A stretch of 15,771 bases of DNA from JBLHKE01 sp047619485 (GTDB lineage: Bacteria > Verrucomicrobiota > Verrucomicrobiia > Verrucomicrobiales > DEV007). The position numbers and the translations under genes are program-made. The stretch covers positions 1 through 15,771 of the forward strand of contig JBLHKE010000090.1 in assembly GCA_047619485.1 (NCBI GenBank), in the 5' to 3' direction. Position 1 is the first letter of the stretch; every line of letters begins with the position of its first letter. Shown one piece after another: positions 9,001 through 14,660 of the stretch. The notes under the pieces were generated by a model, which did no database searches, was not told the DNA's origin, and worked only from the letters and a program-made list of their open reading frames with translations.

Positions 9001-11078
9001 AGAGCGAACAGGAACTCGATCGTCAGGCTGGTGTGCGCCGGCAGGTTCGTCAGCGTCAACACCGTCGGTGGCTGCACGCCATTGCTAGCCACGCCGGTCG
9101 CATTGCGGAAGTACTGGCCGACGAATTCATTGCCCACCTGACCGATCCCCGCAAACCCTTCGACGCTCGTGAGCCCACCTCCGCCGCTCAACTCCGGCAC
9201 CAGCCCGCTGTCGAAATTCGTCGAGAATACCAAGTCACCACTGCCGCTCTCAGAGATCACCAGCGGGATATTCTCATCCGCCAAGTAGCTGTCCGGATTG
9301 GCGATCGGCGCATCGTCGGCCGCGCTGATCGTGATCGTCACCGGTACCTCCACCGAGCTTGCCGCACCATCGCTGGACATGTAGCCGAACGTGTCGGTGC
9401 CGAAAAAATCTGCCGCGGGCGTGTATAGGAATGATCCATCACTATCAAGCTCGACCGAGCCGTGTTCCGGCTGGTTAGAGACCGACGCGCTGAGCGCCTG
9501 GTTCTCGACATCGCTATCGTTGGCCAGCACGCCAGTCAGGGCGGGTACCGATAAGGCCACGTCTTCCGCCGTAGCGTAGGCGTCTGGCACGGCCTGTGGC
9601 GGATCATTTACCGGCGTGATCGTGATCACCACCGTGGCATTGTTCGAGGAACCGGTTGCGTCCACCGCGTTGTAGGTAAAGGCATCAGTCCCAGAGAAGT
9701 TCGCGTTCGGAGTGTAGATGAAAGTCCCGTCGGCCTGACCGACGAGCGTGCCGTTCGAGGGATTGGTCACCAGCTGCGCTGTGACGTCGCCGGCCGCTCC
9801 CGTGTCGTTCTCGAGCACGCCCGCCGTCCCACCGGCGAACTGCAGCACGACGTCGTCGAACCAGACGTTGGCAAACTCGCTGTTGCGGCGCGAGGAGTTG
9901 TTGTAAAACCCCAGCGCCAACGTGTGGCTGCCGGCCGAGAGAGCGAGGCTACGCGTCTCCTGCTGCCAGCCGCTGTCGCCGCCGTCCGCGAGGTGACTCA
10001 CCGAGCTGTCGGTATCATCACCGTAGCGCGTGCCGTCGACGTCGAGGATCACCTGCGTAAATTCTCCGTCATCCAAGGCGTCCTCGTTCAGCTGGCGGTA
10101 GCGGAAAGAAACCTGCACCGTGCCGGGCGCATCGAGTTCAAAATCGCGCGTCCAAGCGCCGGATTTCGCCCCTCCCTCAAAAAAGTTCCCCCGCCCGAGT
10201 TCGATGTTAAGCGCATTGCTATCGTTAAATCCCTCACCAGCTGCCAGCCCCCCATCGTTGCGGTTAGGATTGAAGGTGCCGAAAAAATCTCCCTGGTAGA
10301 TGAAACCCGCCGTGCCCGAAACACCGTTGCTCAGCGAGAGGTCGATACCGATATCGCTGCTGGTCAGGGTCGTCTGGTGCACCTCCACCGCAATCACGTT
10401 TGTCCCGGCCACCAGCAGCCCACCCAAGCTGAGCGCCCGTACCGAGTAGTTGCCCTCATTACCTGTCTCCGGAGCCAGGCTCGTCGTCGAGATCGCCCCA
10501 GCCGGCAAGTTGAACCGGTCCACCTCCACGCCGTTGATATACATTACAAAACCATCGTCGATCAGGAAACTTATCAACCAGTCCGACTCCGCCGCCTGCG
10601 CTGCGGTGAGCGTGAAAAAATTCCGGAACAGGTAGGTGGAGACCAAGTTCTCCCCGTTGCCAGCGGCGCCGATCCCAGCGAGGAAATCTGACGCGCCATC
10701 GAAGCCATCGATGCCACCCGATTGCAGCGGCATCGCGCGATTGCTCCAGGTACCGACCGTCGACGTCGCCGGGTTGAAGGCAATCGAGTTCCAAGCATTG
10801 CCCGATGAGTCCACCGGGTATGGATCATTCGAGCCGTTCTGGTTTTCGATCTCGTCGAGATAATCCCAGTTGCCATCGAAGCTGATCGTGGTCGAACTCG
10901 ACTCCTCGAAGTCAGCATCTATCAGTGGCGTGTTGCTGACCACCAATGGCACATCCTCGGCGGTCGTGTAGGCATCGTTGACCGCAGTGGGGATCGCAAA
11001 CAGCAACGATGGGAAAAAACTGGAGCAGAAAAACGCACACACTAGAAAGCGGTGCAGGGGAGGTGGGAAACCGAGCAT
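3051..11078 (-). CDS. Giant secreted cadherin-like/lamin-tail/CotH-kinase protein (2675 aa)
   Basis: Domain order by residue: signal peptide 1-28 (cleavage near LLFA); seven cadherin-like (VCBS/tandem-97 type) repeats over 29-1438, recognised by GVLxND, DGSFTYTP and FxGxDSFTY; lamin-tail domain 1439-1607 (ISEIMYHP, EFVELFNRG); an Ig-like linker 1611-1735 with an Asp/Gly loop DDGQHGDGESGDGEFG; CotH-like kinase about 1735-2095; lamin-tail domains at 2118-2248, 2257-2393 and 2404-2560; a calcium-loop motif DPDQDGFSNAAEYAMGLDP at 2573-2591; and a C-terminal module to the end. Repeats 1 and 3 are split by insertions at 54-416 and 609-978. CotH proteins are atypical kinases known for phosphorylating Bacillus spore-coat proteins; here the partner is unknown. 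The protein should be exported and is probably extracellular or surface-bound; no membrane anchor, PEP-CTERM or LPXTG signal was seen. The ATG lacks a Shine-Dalgarno sequence, but the signal peptide starts there and no upstream in-frame start exists. The frame is intact throughout. Confidence 0.95.
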   Translation of the reverse strand: MLGFPPPLHRFLVCAFFCSSFFPSLLFAIPTAVNDAYTTAEDVPLVVSNTPLIDADFEESSSTTISFDGNWDYLDEIENQNGSNDPYPVDSSGNAWNSIAFNPATSTVGTWSNRAMPLQSGGIDGFDGASDFLAGIGAAGNGENLVSTYLFRNFFTLTAAQAAESDWLISFLIDDGFVMYINGVEVDRFNLPAGAISTTSLAPETGNEGNYSVRALSLGGLLVAGTNVIAVEVHQTTLTSSDIGIDLSLSNGVSGTAGFIYQGDFFGTFNPNRNDGGLAAGEGFNDSNALNIELGRGNFFEGGAKSGAWTRDFELDAPGTVQVSFRYRQLNEDALDDGEFTQVILDVDGTRYGDDTDSSVSHLADGGDSGWQQETRSLALSAGSHTLALGFYNNSSRRNSEFANVWFDDVVLQFAGGTAGVLENDTGAAGDVTAQLVTNPSNGTLVGQADGTFIYTPNANFSGTDAFTYNAVDATGSSNNATVVITITPVNDPPQAVPDAYATAEDVALSVPALTGVLANDSDVENQALSASVSNQPEHGSVELDSDGSFLYTPAADFFGTDTFGYMSSDGAASSVEVPVTITISAADDAPIANPDSYLADENIPLVISESGSGDLVFSTNFDSGLVPELSGGGGLTSVEGFAGIGQVGNEFVGQYFRNATGVASNGVQPPTVLTLTNLPAHTSLTIEFLFALLDTWNGIATTFESDTFVIQVDGVTVFSQFFDEDPADQSYVAPAGAQLTSGSGIAAGPGLDNGYDMALEAGLRDIPHTDSTATITFFAGGNDWDGGDDESWAMDNLRVSVGDTPRDIIFPRGAVWSFLDDGSDLGTTWLGSSFDDSAWQSGNAKLGYGEGDEVTLVDFGPDENNKYITTYFRREFNIADPSLYSALSMEIRQDDGSAVYLNGTEIARTNLAPNADAGEFADAALPSSLESFFFRHTVDSALLVTGTNVLAVEVHQATPTSSDLALDFSMAGITSRSAGGVLANDIELDGQLMAATLVSNASNGSVMLNSDGTFTYTPGLNFHGSDSFTYAATDGSLSSNSTVTITVIPGPNDIPETVADNYSGTEDETLVVNAANGVLSNDEDPDDDPLTAALVTPASNGTVSLNADGSFGYVPDANFAGVDTFQYIANDTIDDSAATTVTLTIANVPDRPVAVDDVYIAQPGGRLDIPALGYLANDIDGDAGTVLNGILVGQPSSGTFTFTPGGSFSYTPSVSTSGSVNFTYRVSDGGLQSIEAATVTIHVNARPSAGGDFYLVVEDAVLNIGAPGVLGNDSDDESSPLSAVLLGDASNGAVSLAADGSFTYTPEADFSGADSFTYAANDGLQNSFPVTVSINVSAVNDQPVATGDEYTVLADTATSIPVADGVLSNDVDVDGPTLTASPVADVSNGVLNLAADGSFTYTPIADFTGIDSFTYLATDGTLDSAVTTVTLAVVAAADSILISEIMYHPQSENNAEEFVELFNRGDAPIDVGGWQFTSGINFVLPSVVIPPGGYLVVAADSAVFTNTYGSAPLLVGGWTGGLSNRGERIRLVDATGTESDDITYADQGDWAERRSFTSGGQQGWEWFAQHDGEGSSLELVNVELGNRRGQNWTASAGAPTPGAANSVADTDTAPLVFDVKHRPAVPKPTEPVTITAELKGIDGSTLSATLFHRISVNPPGGFTSSPMFDDGQHGDGESGDGEFGILLPAESDRTVVEFYVSVSNGTNTRTWPAPTNTGQNANALFQFDDEEFTGSYSIYRTIISDFDEDRFPFDNRQSNAELNATFIADNCGDISVRYQAGLRIRGASSRNDTPPPVRVNLASDRPWSGETRLNLNSQFTWLQFIGMKFFQASGLPAPDTKRIAMRRNGSDRSEQGEEGYGSIVHVQPLQEEFLDSHLVDSGGNLYKKTRPDNNWAYREGNVQDYLNDGWNKQTNASENDWSDLDEWLRVMNEVQGEADYIAQVEAVANLDQWMQWLAVMTILNNGETNASNGTDDDYSIYRGLDDTRFIFIPHDLDTILGQGDGSSITNPESTIFDMIERADELEPLIPLFQDAGVLTRYYQALREQLQTTFSVEQFDAMLDNHLTGWVPQDVIGDLKSYMDTRRAYITGLVDAQLGAPPALTPGITDGTFTAPRGDLYISEVLASNVSTIDIGGGVFPDFIELHNSGSSPVNLSGFSVSDDPANPQRYVFPAGSTINPGAYQLLRSDLIGFGLDTDGDLVTLYNAGGGVIDTISFGPQPPDLSISRTGAGLTIWALTNPTISTANAQPHPLGDPDSLKINEWLVRPQVTFDKDFVELYNAETLPVALGGLVITDEPVADPQRHSLPPLSFIAGSGFSVLYPVGSGSATGGSELPYKLSADHGWLSISGSNGIEIDEIHYICQRNDIAFGRETDGASIIVDFDLPTPGFSNATDLSTESQLLESLRITEIMYHPIDGDLEFLRLKNIGSGTINLGGIRMSNGVAISFPAVDLAPGESGFIVRDQAAYEAAFGTAGVLGEYTGALSNGGERLRLEITSLGYGILDFEYNDTWYTVTDGHGASLGIIDEGGARASWGKKESWQPLGGDTGSYDGWAASQFNSGDESIIGRNADPDQDGFSNAAEYAMGLDPNAPNGADLLGVAIEGDFLTLTYPRSKTATAQWQVESAGDVGHWQPDPTEVMLSDDGNVEVWKATDTTPITATDKRFMRVKITVP
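4794..5876 (-). other. CotH-like kinase domain of the giant protein
   Basis: This segment encodes residues 1735-2095. Supporting motifs are GLRIRGASSR (1782-1791), the family's GxRxRGxSS strand; LYKKT (1886-1890), with candidate ATP-contacting lysines; the helix LDQWMQWLAVMTILNNGETN (1951-1970) followed by DDDYSIYR (1976-1983); and FIPHDLDTILGQ (1992-2003). The Asp-Leu-Asp at 1996-1998 matches the metal-binding DxD of CotH proteins. The motif order and spacing look complete, so the domain is probably active. Activity itself is inferred from the family, not shown. Confidence 0.85.
8145..9254 (-). other. Second beta-sandwich insertion (module order B-A)
   Basis: Residues 609-978 interrupt cadherin-like repeat 3 between DENIPLVISES and GVLANDIELDG. 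Here the B-like module comes first (about 612-804, ending SWAMDNLRVSV). The A-like module follows (about 809-972), with DDGSAVYLNGTEIARTNL (895-912) and GTNVLAVEVHQATPTSSD (947-964). The A modules share the DDGxxxYxNGxExxRxNL and GTNVxAVEVHQ signatures with insertion 1, so they are related. The order is reversed relative to insertion 1. Confidence 0.7.
9831..10919 (-). other. First beta-sandwich insertion (module order A-B)
   Basis: Residues 54-416 interrupt cadherin-like repeat 1 between its LVVSNTP strand and GVLENDTGA. Module A (to about 250) has the galactose-binding-like motifs DDGFVMYINGVEVDRFNLP (174-192) and GTNVIAVEVHQTTLTSSD (225-242). Module B (about 251-416) is a jelly-roll-like domain ending in FANVWFDDVVLQ. 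Carbohydrate binding is a reasonable guess from the fold type only. Confidence 0.7.
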
Positions 11079-11262
11079 GGTAGGCGGGAAAAGGACTGGC
11101 GGGAATGGGGGGTTGAGGGCGTAGGGCGAGCCGAAAGATAAGGCCTCATGGCGCCCTACGTTAATGAATATTTGATTACGATATTAACTTAGAAATTGTT
11201 ACTCACCCCGGTGACATTAATAACAATCGGTGCCAAATCTCACCCAAAACGCTGACACACGG
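11079..11262 (-). promoter_or_regulatory. AT-rich leader region of the giant gene with two dyads
   Basis: Two inverted repeats lie here. CGTAGGGCG (11120-11128) pairs perfectly with CGCCCTACG (11152-11160); an inner GCC/GGC can extend the structure, giving a hairpin in the untranslated leader of the giant gene. Further upstream, TTGTTA (11196-11201) and TAACAA (11221-11226) flank the inner dyad TCACC-CC-GGTGA (11203-11214), resembling an operator. The AT-rich segment between them reads TAATAT on the minus strand (a possible -10), but no matching -35 was found. Neither dyad has a T-run, so terminator function for the upstream operon is not supported. Confidence 0.4.
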
Positions 11263-13146
11263 CTAGTTCGCCCCGTCCAAGCCCCGGATCAGCTGATCCC
11301 GCAAACCCACTTCCGAGATCGTCGCTGCCCACTCGCGCGCCGCCTCGGCGTCCTGCCCGACGATGCCCCGCACCAGCGCCACCACCGCCGCGTCGCGTGT
11401 GTCACCCGGTTCGAGTTGCTCGCGAATGAAGTTCGATGCCGCGACGCTATCGCGCTTCAACCACTCCTCAATCAGTGGTGGGACAGCCGCGACAATCCCA
11501 TCGGCGAGGAAAGTCTCACCCGCCGTCTGCGGATCGCGTTGCGCCCATGCCTTCGCCACCTCTCTGGCACTGGCATCGGACTCTGCCACGTGCTCCGCCG
11601 CGGCTGCGTAGATCACCTCCACGTCTTCGTATCGCAACCACTGGTTGAGCACCGCTGTTCCGCCCTCGACGGATTCCGCCGCCGTCGCTGCCGCGAATGC
11701 CTCAGCAGGATCCGCCTCCGCCCAGGCCGAAAAGAACACTGGCGCCACGCTCGCTCGATGTGCCTCAGGGACGCGATCGAACCAACCGTCACGCCGCGTA
11801 GCATCGTTGGCGACCAGCTGGGCGAGCAGCCCGTTGGGCGTGCCCACCTCAGTCGATGCCGCCAGCACCACCGCACGATCCGGATCGCGCCGGAAGAGCT
11901 CTGTCACGGCATGCGCTGGAAATTTTCCGATCGCCTGTTCGAACTGCTCGTCCGAGAGCGTGCGCACCCACGAGCTGCTCATCCCAGAGGCATCGAGTTT
12001 GCCGTGCTCCATCACCACATCGAATGGCACCCCATCGACACGATTACCAATCAGCTCTGCGACCTTCTCCTCCGGCAAAACCCCAGCCCCCTCCCCCAGC
12101 ACCCAAGCCAAGCCAGCCTCCGGATCGTCATCTAACCAGGTCTGAAAAATTCTCGCAGCGACCTCCGGCGCCGCCGGATCCAAACGCGCCGCCGGATCCT
12201 CCATCACCCACAGCCACTGCAACTCCTCAGTCGTCTCGTCGAATAGTTCCTCATCTTCAAACGCGTCGCGGTTCTCGGCCAGAAGCGCCTTCGCGGCACT
12301 AGGATCTTGGGTGCCATAGGCCTCCAAGAACAATTGCAGCACCTCCTCCCGATCGCTCGCATCCTTCAGCCTCATCAATTCATTCATCACCGCCTCGCCA
12401 TCATTCACACCGAGGTCGAACAGAAACTCCACGTCCGTCTCGTCCTCTGCGTAATCGATCATCCAACGCACTGCCACCGCCTCAGACATCATGTAGAGTT
12501 GCTCACCGAACACATCCTCATCGAAATTGTCCTCGAACGCTTCCGGATTGCGCGCCTTCAGTTCCGCCATCGTTTCCGCCCCGAGTTCCGGATCCGACGC
12601 CCACAGATAAGGCAAAACATAAGACGATATCTCGCCAGAGATCTCCGGCTGTAGGTTTTGCAACATGGCGATGGCCGAGTCCGGCGACACCTCCGTCCAA
12701 CGCGCAAACATCAGGACACCCACCGACTCGTTGTCGTCAAACATCCACTCCAACAATTCCTGCGCCCCCTCGCTAACGCCGGTGAGATCCTCCTCACCGT
12801 AGACCGCCAACAGCTGGTTCATCAGGGTCTCAAAATCAGCCGCCTCAAAAGTGTTCAGCCAGACAATCAGCGCTTCGACCTTCGCTTGCGTCCCATCCAA
12901 ATTCGACCAGCGCACAGAGAATTCATTCACATCGGCCACCTTACCCGCAGAGACCTCGGTGGTTTTGCTCACACCCGCTACTTTACCACCCGCAGTCCTG
13001 CCTCCGCCCACGACGGATTTTGATTTCCCTGCCACTGCCGCGCCATCTCCACTGAATGGAGAGCGTGACAGCACCGCCGCGAGAACCACTCCAGCCATCA
13101 GGCAAGCACCACCGATCAGCGCGTCTCGAAGCCAATGATTCCTCAT
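11263..13146 (-). CDS. Membrane-anchored helical-repeat protein (627 aa)
   Basis: An uncleaved-looking hydrophobic helix at residues 9-27 (after MRNHWLRD) should anchor the protein with the rest outside the cytoplasm. A Gly/Ser/Lys-rich linker follows (31-70). The remainder is almost all helix and strongly acidic. It carries about nine degenerate copies of a Trp...Asp-Pro...Ala motif, for example RWTEVSPDSAIAML (149-162), YLWASDPELGAETM (180-193), QTWLDDDPEAGLAW (335-348), SAWAEADPAEAFAA (473-486) and KAWAQRDPQTAGET (532-545). Spacing is uneven, as in TPR/HEAT-like solenoids, so a protein-binding scaffold is likely. No catalytic motif or cysteine pattern was seen. Its ATG overlaps the stop of the upstream gene (ATGA at 13143-13146), so the two are co-translated. 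Similar proteins occur in Verrucomicrobia, but I know of no assigned function. Confidence 0.85.
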   Translation of the reverse strand: MRNHWLRDALIGGACLMAGVVLAAVLSRSPFSGDGAAVAGKSKSVVGGGRTAGGKVAGVSKTTEVSAGKVADVNEFSVRWSNLDGTQAKVEALIVWLNTFEAADFETLMNQLLAVYGEEDLTGVSEGAQELLEWMFDDNESVGVLMFARWTEVSPDSAIAMLQNLQPEISGEISSYVLPYLWASDPELGAETMAELKARNPEAFEDNFDEDVFGEQLYMMSEAVAVRWMIDYAEDETDVEFLFDLGVNDGEAVMNELMRLKDASDREEVLQLFLEAYGTQDPSAAKALLAENRDAFEDEELFDETTEELQWLWVMEDPAARLDPAAPEVAARIFQTWLDDDPEAGLAWVLGEGAGVLPEEKVAELIGNRVDGVPFDVVMEHGKLDASGMSSSWVRTLSDEQFEQAIGKFPAHAVTELFRRDPDRAVVLAASTEVGTPNGLLAQLVANDATRRDGWFDRVPEAHRASVAPVFFSAWAEADPAEAFAAATAAESVEGGTAVLNQWLRYEDVEVIYAAAAEHVAESDASAREVAKAWAQRDPQTAGETFLADGIVAAVPPLIEEWLKRDSVAASNFIREQLEPGDTRDAAVVALVRGIVGQDAEAAREWAATISEVGLRDQLIRGLDGAN

Positions 13147-14327
13147 GATCCCGGCGGGAAAAGTTGTGGTTGATCCGAACCAGGCTGGGTGAATAGAAGA
13201 GCGTCAATCGCATTCGTGCGCGGCCGTGAAGGCGGACTGATCAAGCGCTCGAATACTTCCAGCTGATCGTTCGCCTCCGACCACGTTCGGGCGTCCTTGG
13301 GGTTCATGCGCTTCCACCCCCGCAGCGATTCCTCGAACAGCAACTGCTTCACTGACCCCTCATCGAGTTGCTGCACACGCTCGAGCATTTCACTGCTCAC
13401 TGCCGCACTTCGGCTGCTCGGAATGAAAACAGCTCGTAAATAATTCATCCTTAACCGATCTGATTCAAGCGTGGCGGCGAAGGCATTTGCACCGGCTAGA
13501 TCTGCCTTGTCCCAAGCGCTGCCAATACCACTCAGCGCAAAAGCACGATCTTTAGACCGCCCGAGTTGAGCTACCTCGGATCGCGCCCGCTCTGGATCGT
13601 TGCGATAAAACGAAGCGAACGATCGCGATACCATCCCCCCGCTAAGCCGCCCTGGAACCTCCGCCTTCACCACAACATCAATCGCCTCCTCGCCAGCGAA
13701 ATTCCAAAAACGCTCCAATTCCATCGATCCCACCTCGAGCGCGCGCTGCCAGAACACCTCCCGATCCATGTTCGGCATCTGATTGAACAATGTCGTCATC
13801 GCCCTCGCAGCGCCCATCGGATACTGGGTGTCCGACAATTGCGCAAACAGCGCGTCGAAGCCTTTCAATTCCAGCAAGGCGGTCATCACTCCATCCTCCT
13901 CAACCTTGCCGGCGATCACCCAATGCAACAGCTGATCTGGATCCTCCTTCAACATCCGCTCGACGATCGCATCACGCACCAGGCTGCCGACCCCAGTCAT
14001 GTACCCATCCGGTATACGCTTCACCGACTCCCGGTACAATTCATCGAGTTCGTCCAGCGGCGTCTCCCGCACCAACTGTAGGTAGCCGAGCATCGATTCA
14101 CCAAACTTGCCGCGCCTTCCCCGGCGCACCGTTTCCATCGCCTCCCCTGCCCCGCCACCCGAATCGCCACCCACCACAGCCGCCGTCGGCTGCGTCGCCG
14201 ACCATTCTTGCAACGAAGCGCCTCCCTCTCGATCAGAGCCAGCGTCACCATGATCACGGAAAGCCACCATACCGCCAGCAAAACCAGCAACAGCGAGCGC
14301 AATCCATGTGATCAGGCGAATCAACAT
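13143..14327 (-). CDS. Membrane-anchored helical-repeat protein (394 aa)
   Basis: This is the first gene of the coupled pair. Starting at the ATG at 14327, the product begins MLIRLITWIALAVAGFAGGM, a single N-terminal membrane helix, followed by a Gly/Asp/Ser-rich linker (24-75) and a mostly helical body. Helical motifs related to the partner's are LKEDPDQLLHWVIA (126-139), YRNDPERARSEVAQL (241-255), SAWDKADLAGANAF (270-283) and GWKRMNPKDARTWS (337-350). This suggests the two genes arose by duplication or share a fold. A TTG at 14363 would add 12 polar residues before the membrane helix; neither start has a good ribosome site, so the ATG is preferred because it starts the hydrophobic segment. 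The C-terminus is Pro-rich and disordered-looking (363-394). Function unknown; probably a periplasmic-facing scaffold working with the 627-aa protein. Confidence 0.82.
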   Translation of the reverse strand: MLIRLITWIALAVAGFAGGMVAFRDHGDAGSDREGGASLQEWSATQPTAAVVGGDSGGGAGEAMETVRRGRRGKFGESMLGYLQLVRETPLDELDELYRESVKRIPDGYMTGVGSLVRDAIVERMLKEDPDQLLHWVIAGKVEEDGVMTALLELKGFDALFAQLSDTQYPMGAARAMTTLFNQMPNMDREVFWQRALEVGSMELERFWNFAGEEAIDVVVKAEVPGRLSGGMVSRSFASFYRNDPERARSEVAQLGRSKDRAFALSGIGSAWDKADLAGANAFAATLESDRLRMNYLRAVFIPSSRSAAVSSEMLERVQQLDEGSVKQLLFEESLRGWKRMNPKDARTWSEANDQLEVFERLISPPSRPRTNAIDALLFTQPGSDQPQLFPPGS

Positions 14328-14407
14328 CCCTGAGATCGTAGTGTCCCGAGAGAAAAATGCCAAGCCCGGACTCCAAACGAATCAGCACTACCGAGAAGAA
14401 TGAAGAG

Positions 14408-14415
14408 CCCCCCCC
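14408..14415. repeat. Run of eight cytosines in the divergent intergenic region
   Basis: A homopolymer of eight C lies 81 bases upstream of the coupled pair's ATG (eight G on its coding strand), probably in or near its promoter or leader. Such tracts can vary in length by slipped-strand replication and change expression. No direct sign of variation can be seen in one sequence. Confidence 0.5.
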
Positions 14416-14464
14416 ACTAGCAGGCGCGCCAAAAATATGAATAGCTCAGGGTAGGCTATGGCGA

Positions 14465-14650
14465 TCACTTCGAGATTACCTGGTCATCTTGGATCTTCTC
14501 AAGGTCGTCGATGCAGCCAAGGATATGCGGCAGGATTTTTCCGCTAGGATCCGACACCTGATATATTCGACAATCATGCTCTGACCTTGCCGCGATCGCG
14601 CGCGCCTGAGCAAGGAAAATGAAAGAACGTCCACGGCCGTCGCGTTGGTA
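14465..14650 (-). pseudogene. Possible gene remnant (61-codon open frame, no start)
   Basis: Reading on the minus strand from 14650 to the stop at 14465-14467 gives an open frame with a protein-like composition. It includes FIFLAQARAIAARSEHD, CRIYQVSDPSGKILPHILG and CIDDLEKIQDDQVISK. An in-frame stop (14651-14653) precedes it, and no ATG, GTG or TTG occurs before the middle of the frame, so it cannot be an ordinary intact gene. It may be the 3' end of a small gene whose front was lost. It points toward the coupled pair on the same strand. Its 5' part is antisense to the possible leader ORF at 14619-14660. Chance open frame is the main alternative. Confidence 0.3.
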
Positions 14651-14660
14651 TCAGTCATGA
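14619..14660 (+). CDS. Possible 13-residue leader peptide
   Basis: ATG at 14619 opens a frame encoding MKERPRPSRWYQS and ends at TGA 14658-14660. This stop overlaps the ATG (14657) of the lipoprotein gene as ATGA. AAGGA (14612-14616) precedes the start, but with only 2 bases of spacing, which is shorter than usual. The larger gene has no ribosome site of its own, so ribosomes could reach it by coupling from this ORF. The peptide is Arg/Pro-rich, a composition that can slow translation. A 13-codon ORF can arise by chance; the overlap and upstream AAGGA are the only support. Confidence 0.35.
   Translation: MKERPRPSRWYQS

Larger units (their letters stand above)
6765..10994 (-). repeat. Seven cadherin-like repeats, two of them split
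   Basis: This segment encodes residues 29-1438. Repeats run about 29-490 (split), 491-589, 590-1050 (split), 1053-1150, 1151-1246, 1247-1340 and 1341-1438. Shared landmarks are a start like AxxDxYxxxED, then GVLxND with an acidic loop, SNGxVxLxADGSFTYTP, FxGxDSFTY and a closing TVTITV strand followed by NDxP. Acidic turns such as NDSDVEN and NDEDPDDDP suggest calcium-stiffened linkers. Such arrays usually act as spacers or adhesive stalks. Repeat 5 (1151-1246) is the most divergent uninterrupted copy. Confidence 0.85.

Noticed and set aside
3061..10863. Many open frames antisense or out of frame within the giant gene
   Set aside because: They are Arg/Ser/Ala-rich shadows typical of GC-rich coding DNA, while the minus-strand frame gives clear domains over its whole length.
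3051..11078. RTX/type I-secreted adhesin, or PEP-CTERM or LPXTG anchored protein
   Set aside because: No GGxGxD nonapeptide repeats, no C-terminal membrane helix with a PEP or LPXTG motif; an N-terminal signal peptide is present instead.
11045..11149. Small upstream ORF starting at ATG 11149 (minus strand) overlapping the giant gene's start
   Set aside because: It has no ribosome site, its composition is Pro/Ser/Arg-rich, and the overlap does not give a coupled stop-start; chance is the simpler reading.
11230..13023. Long plus-strand frames opposite the helical-repeat gene (for example 11230-12135)
   Set aside because: Their products are Arg/Pro/His-rich with no domain pattern. The minus-strand gene has a membrane anchor and repeated motifs and is coupled to its neighbour.
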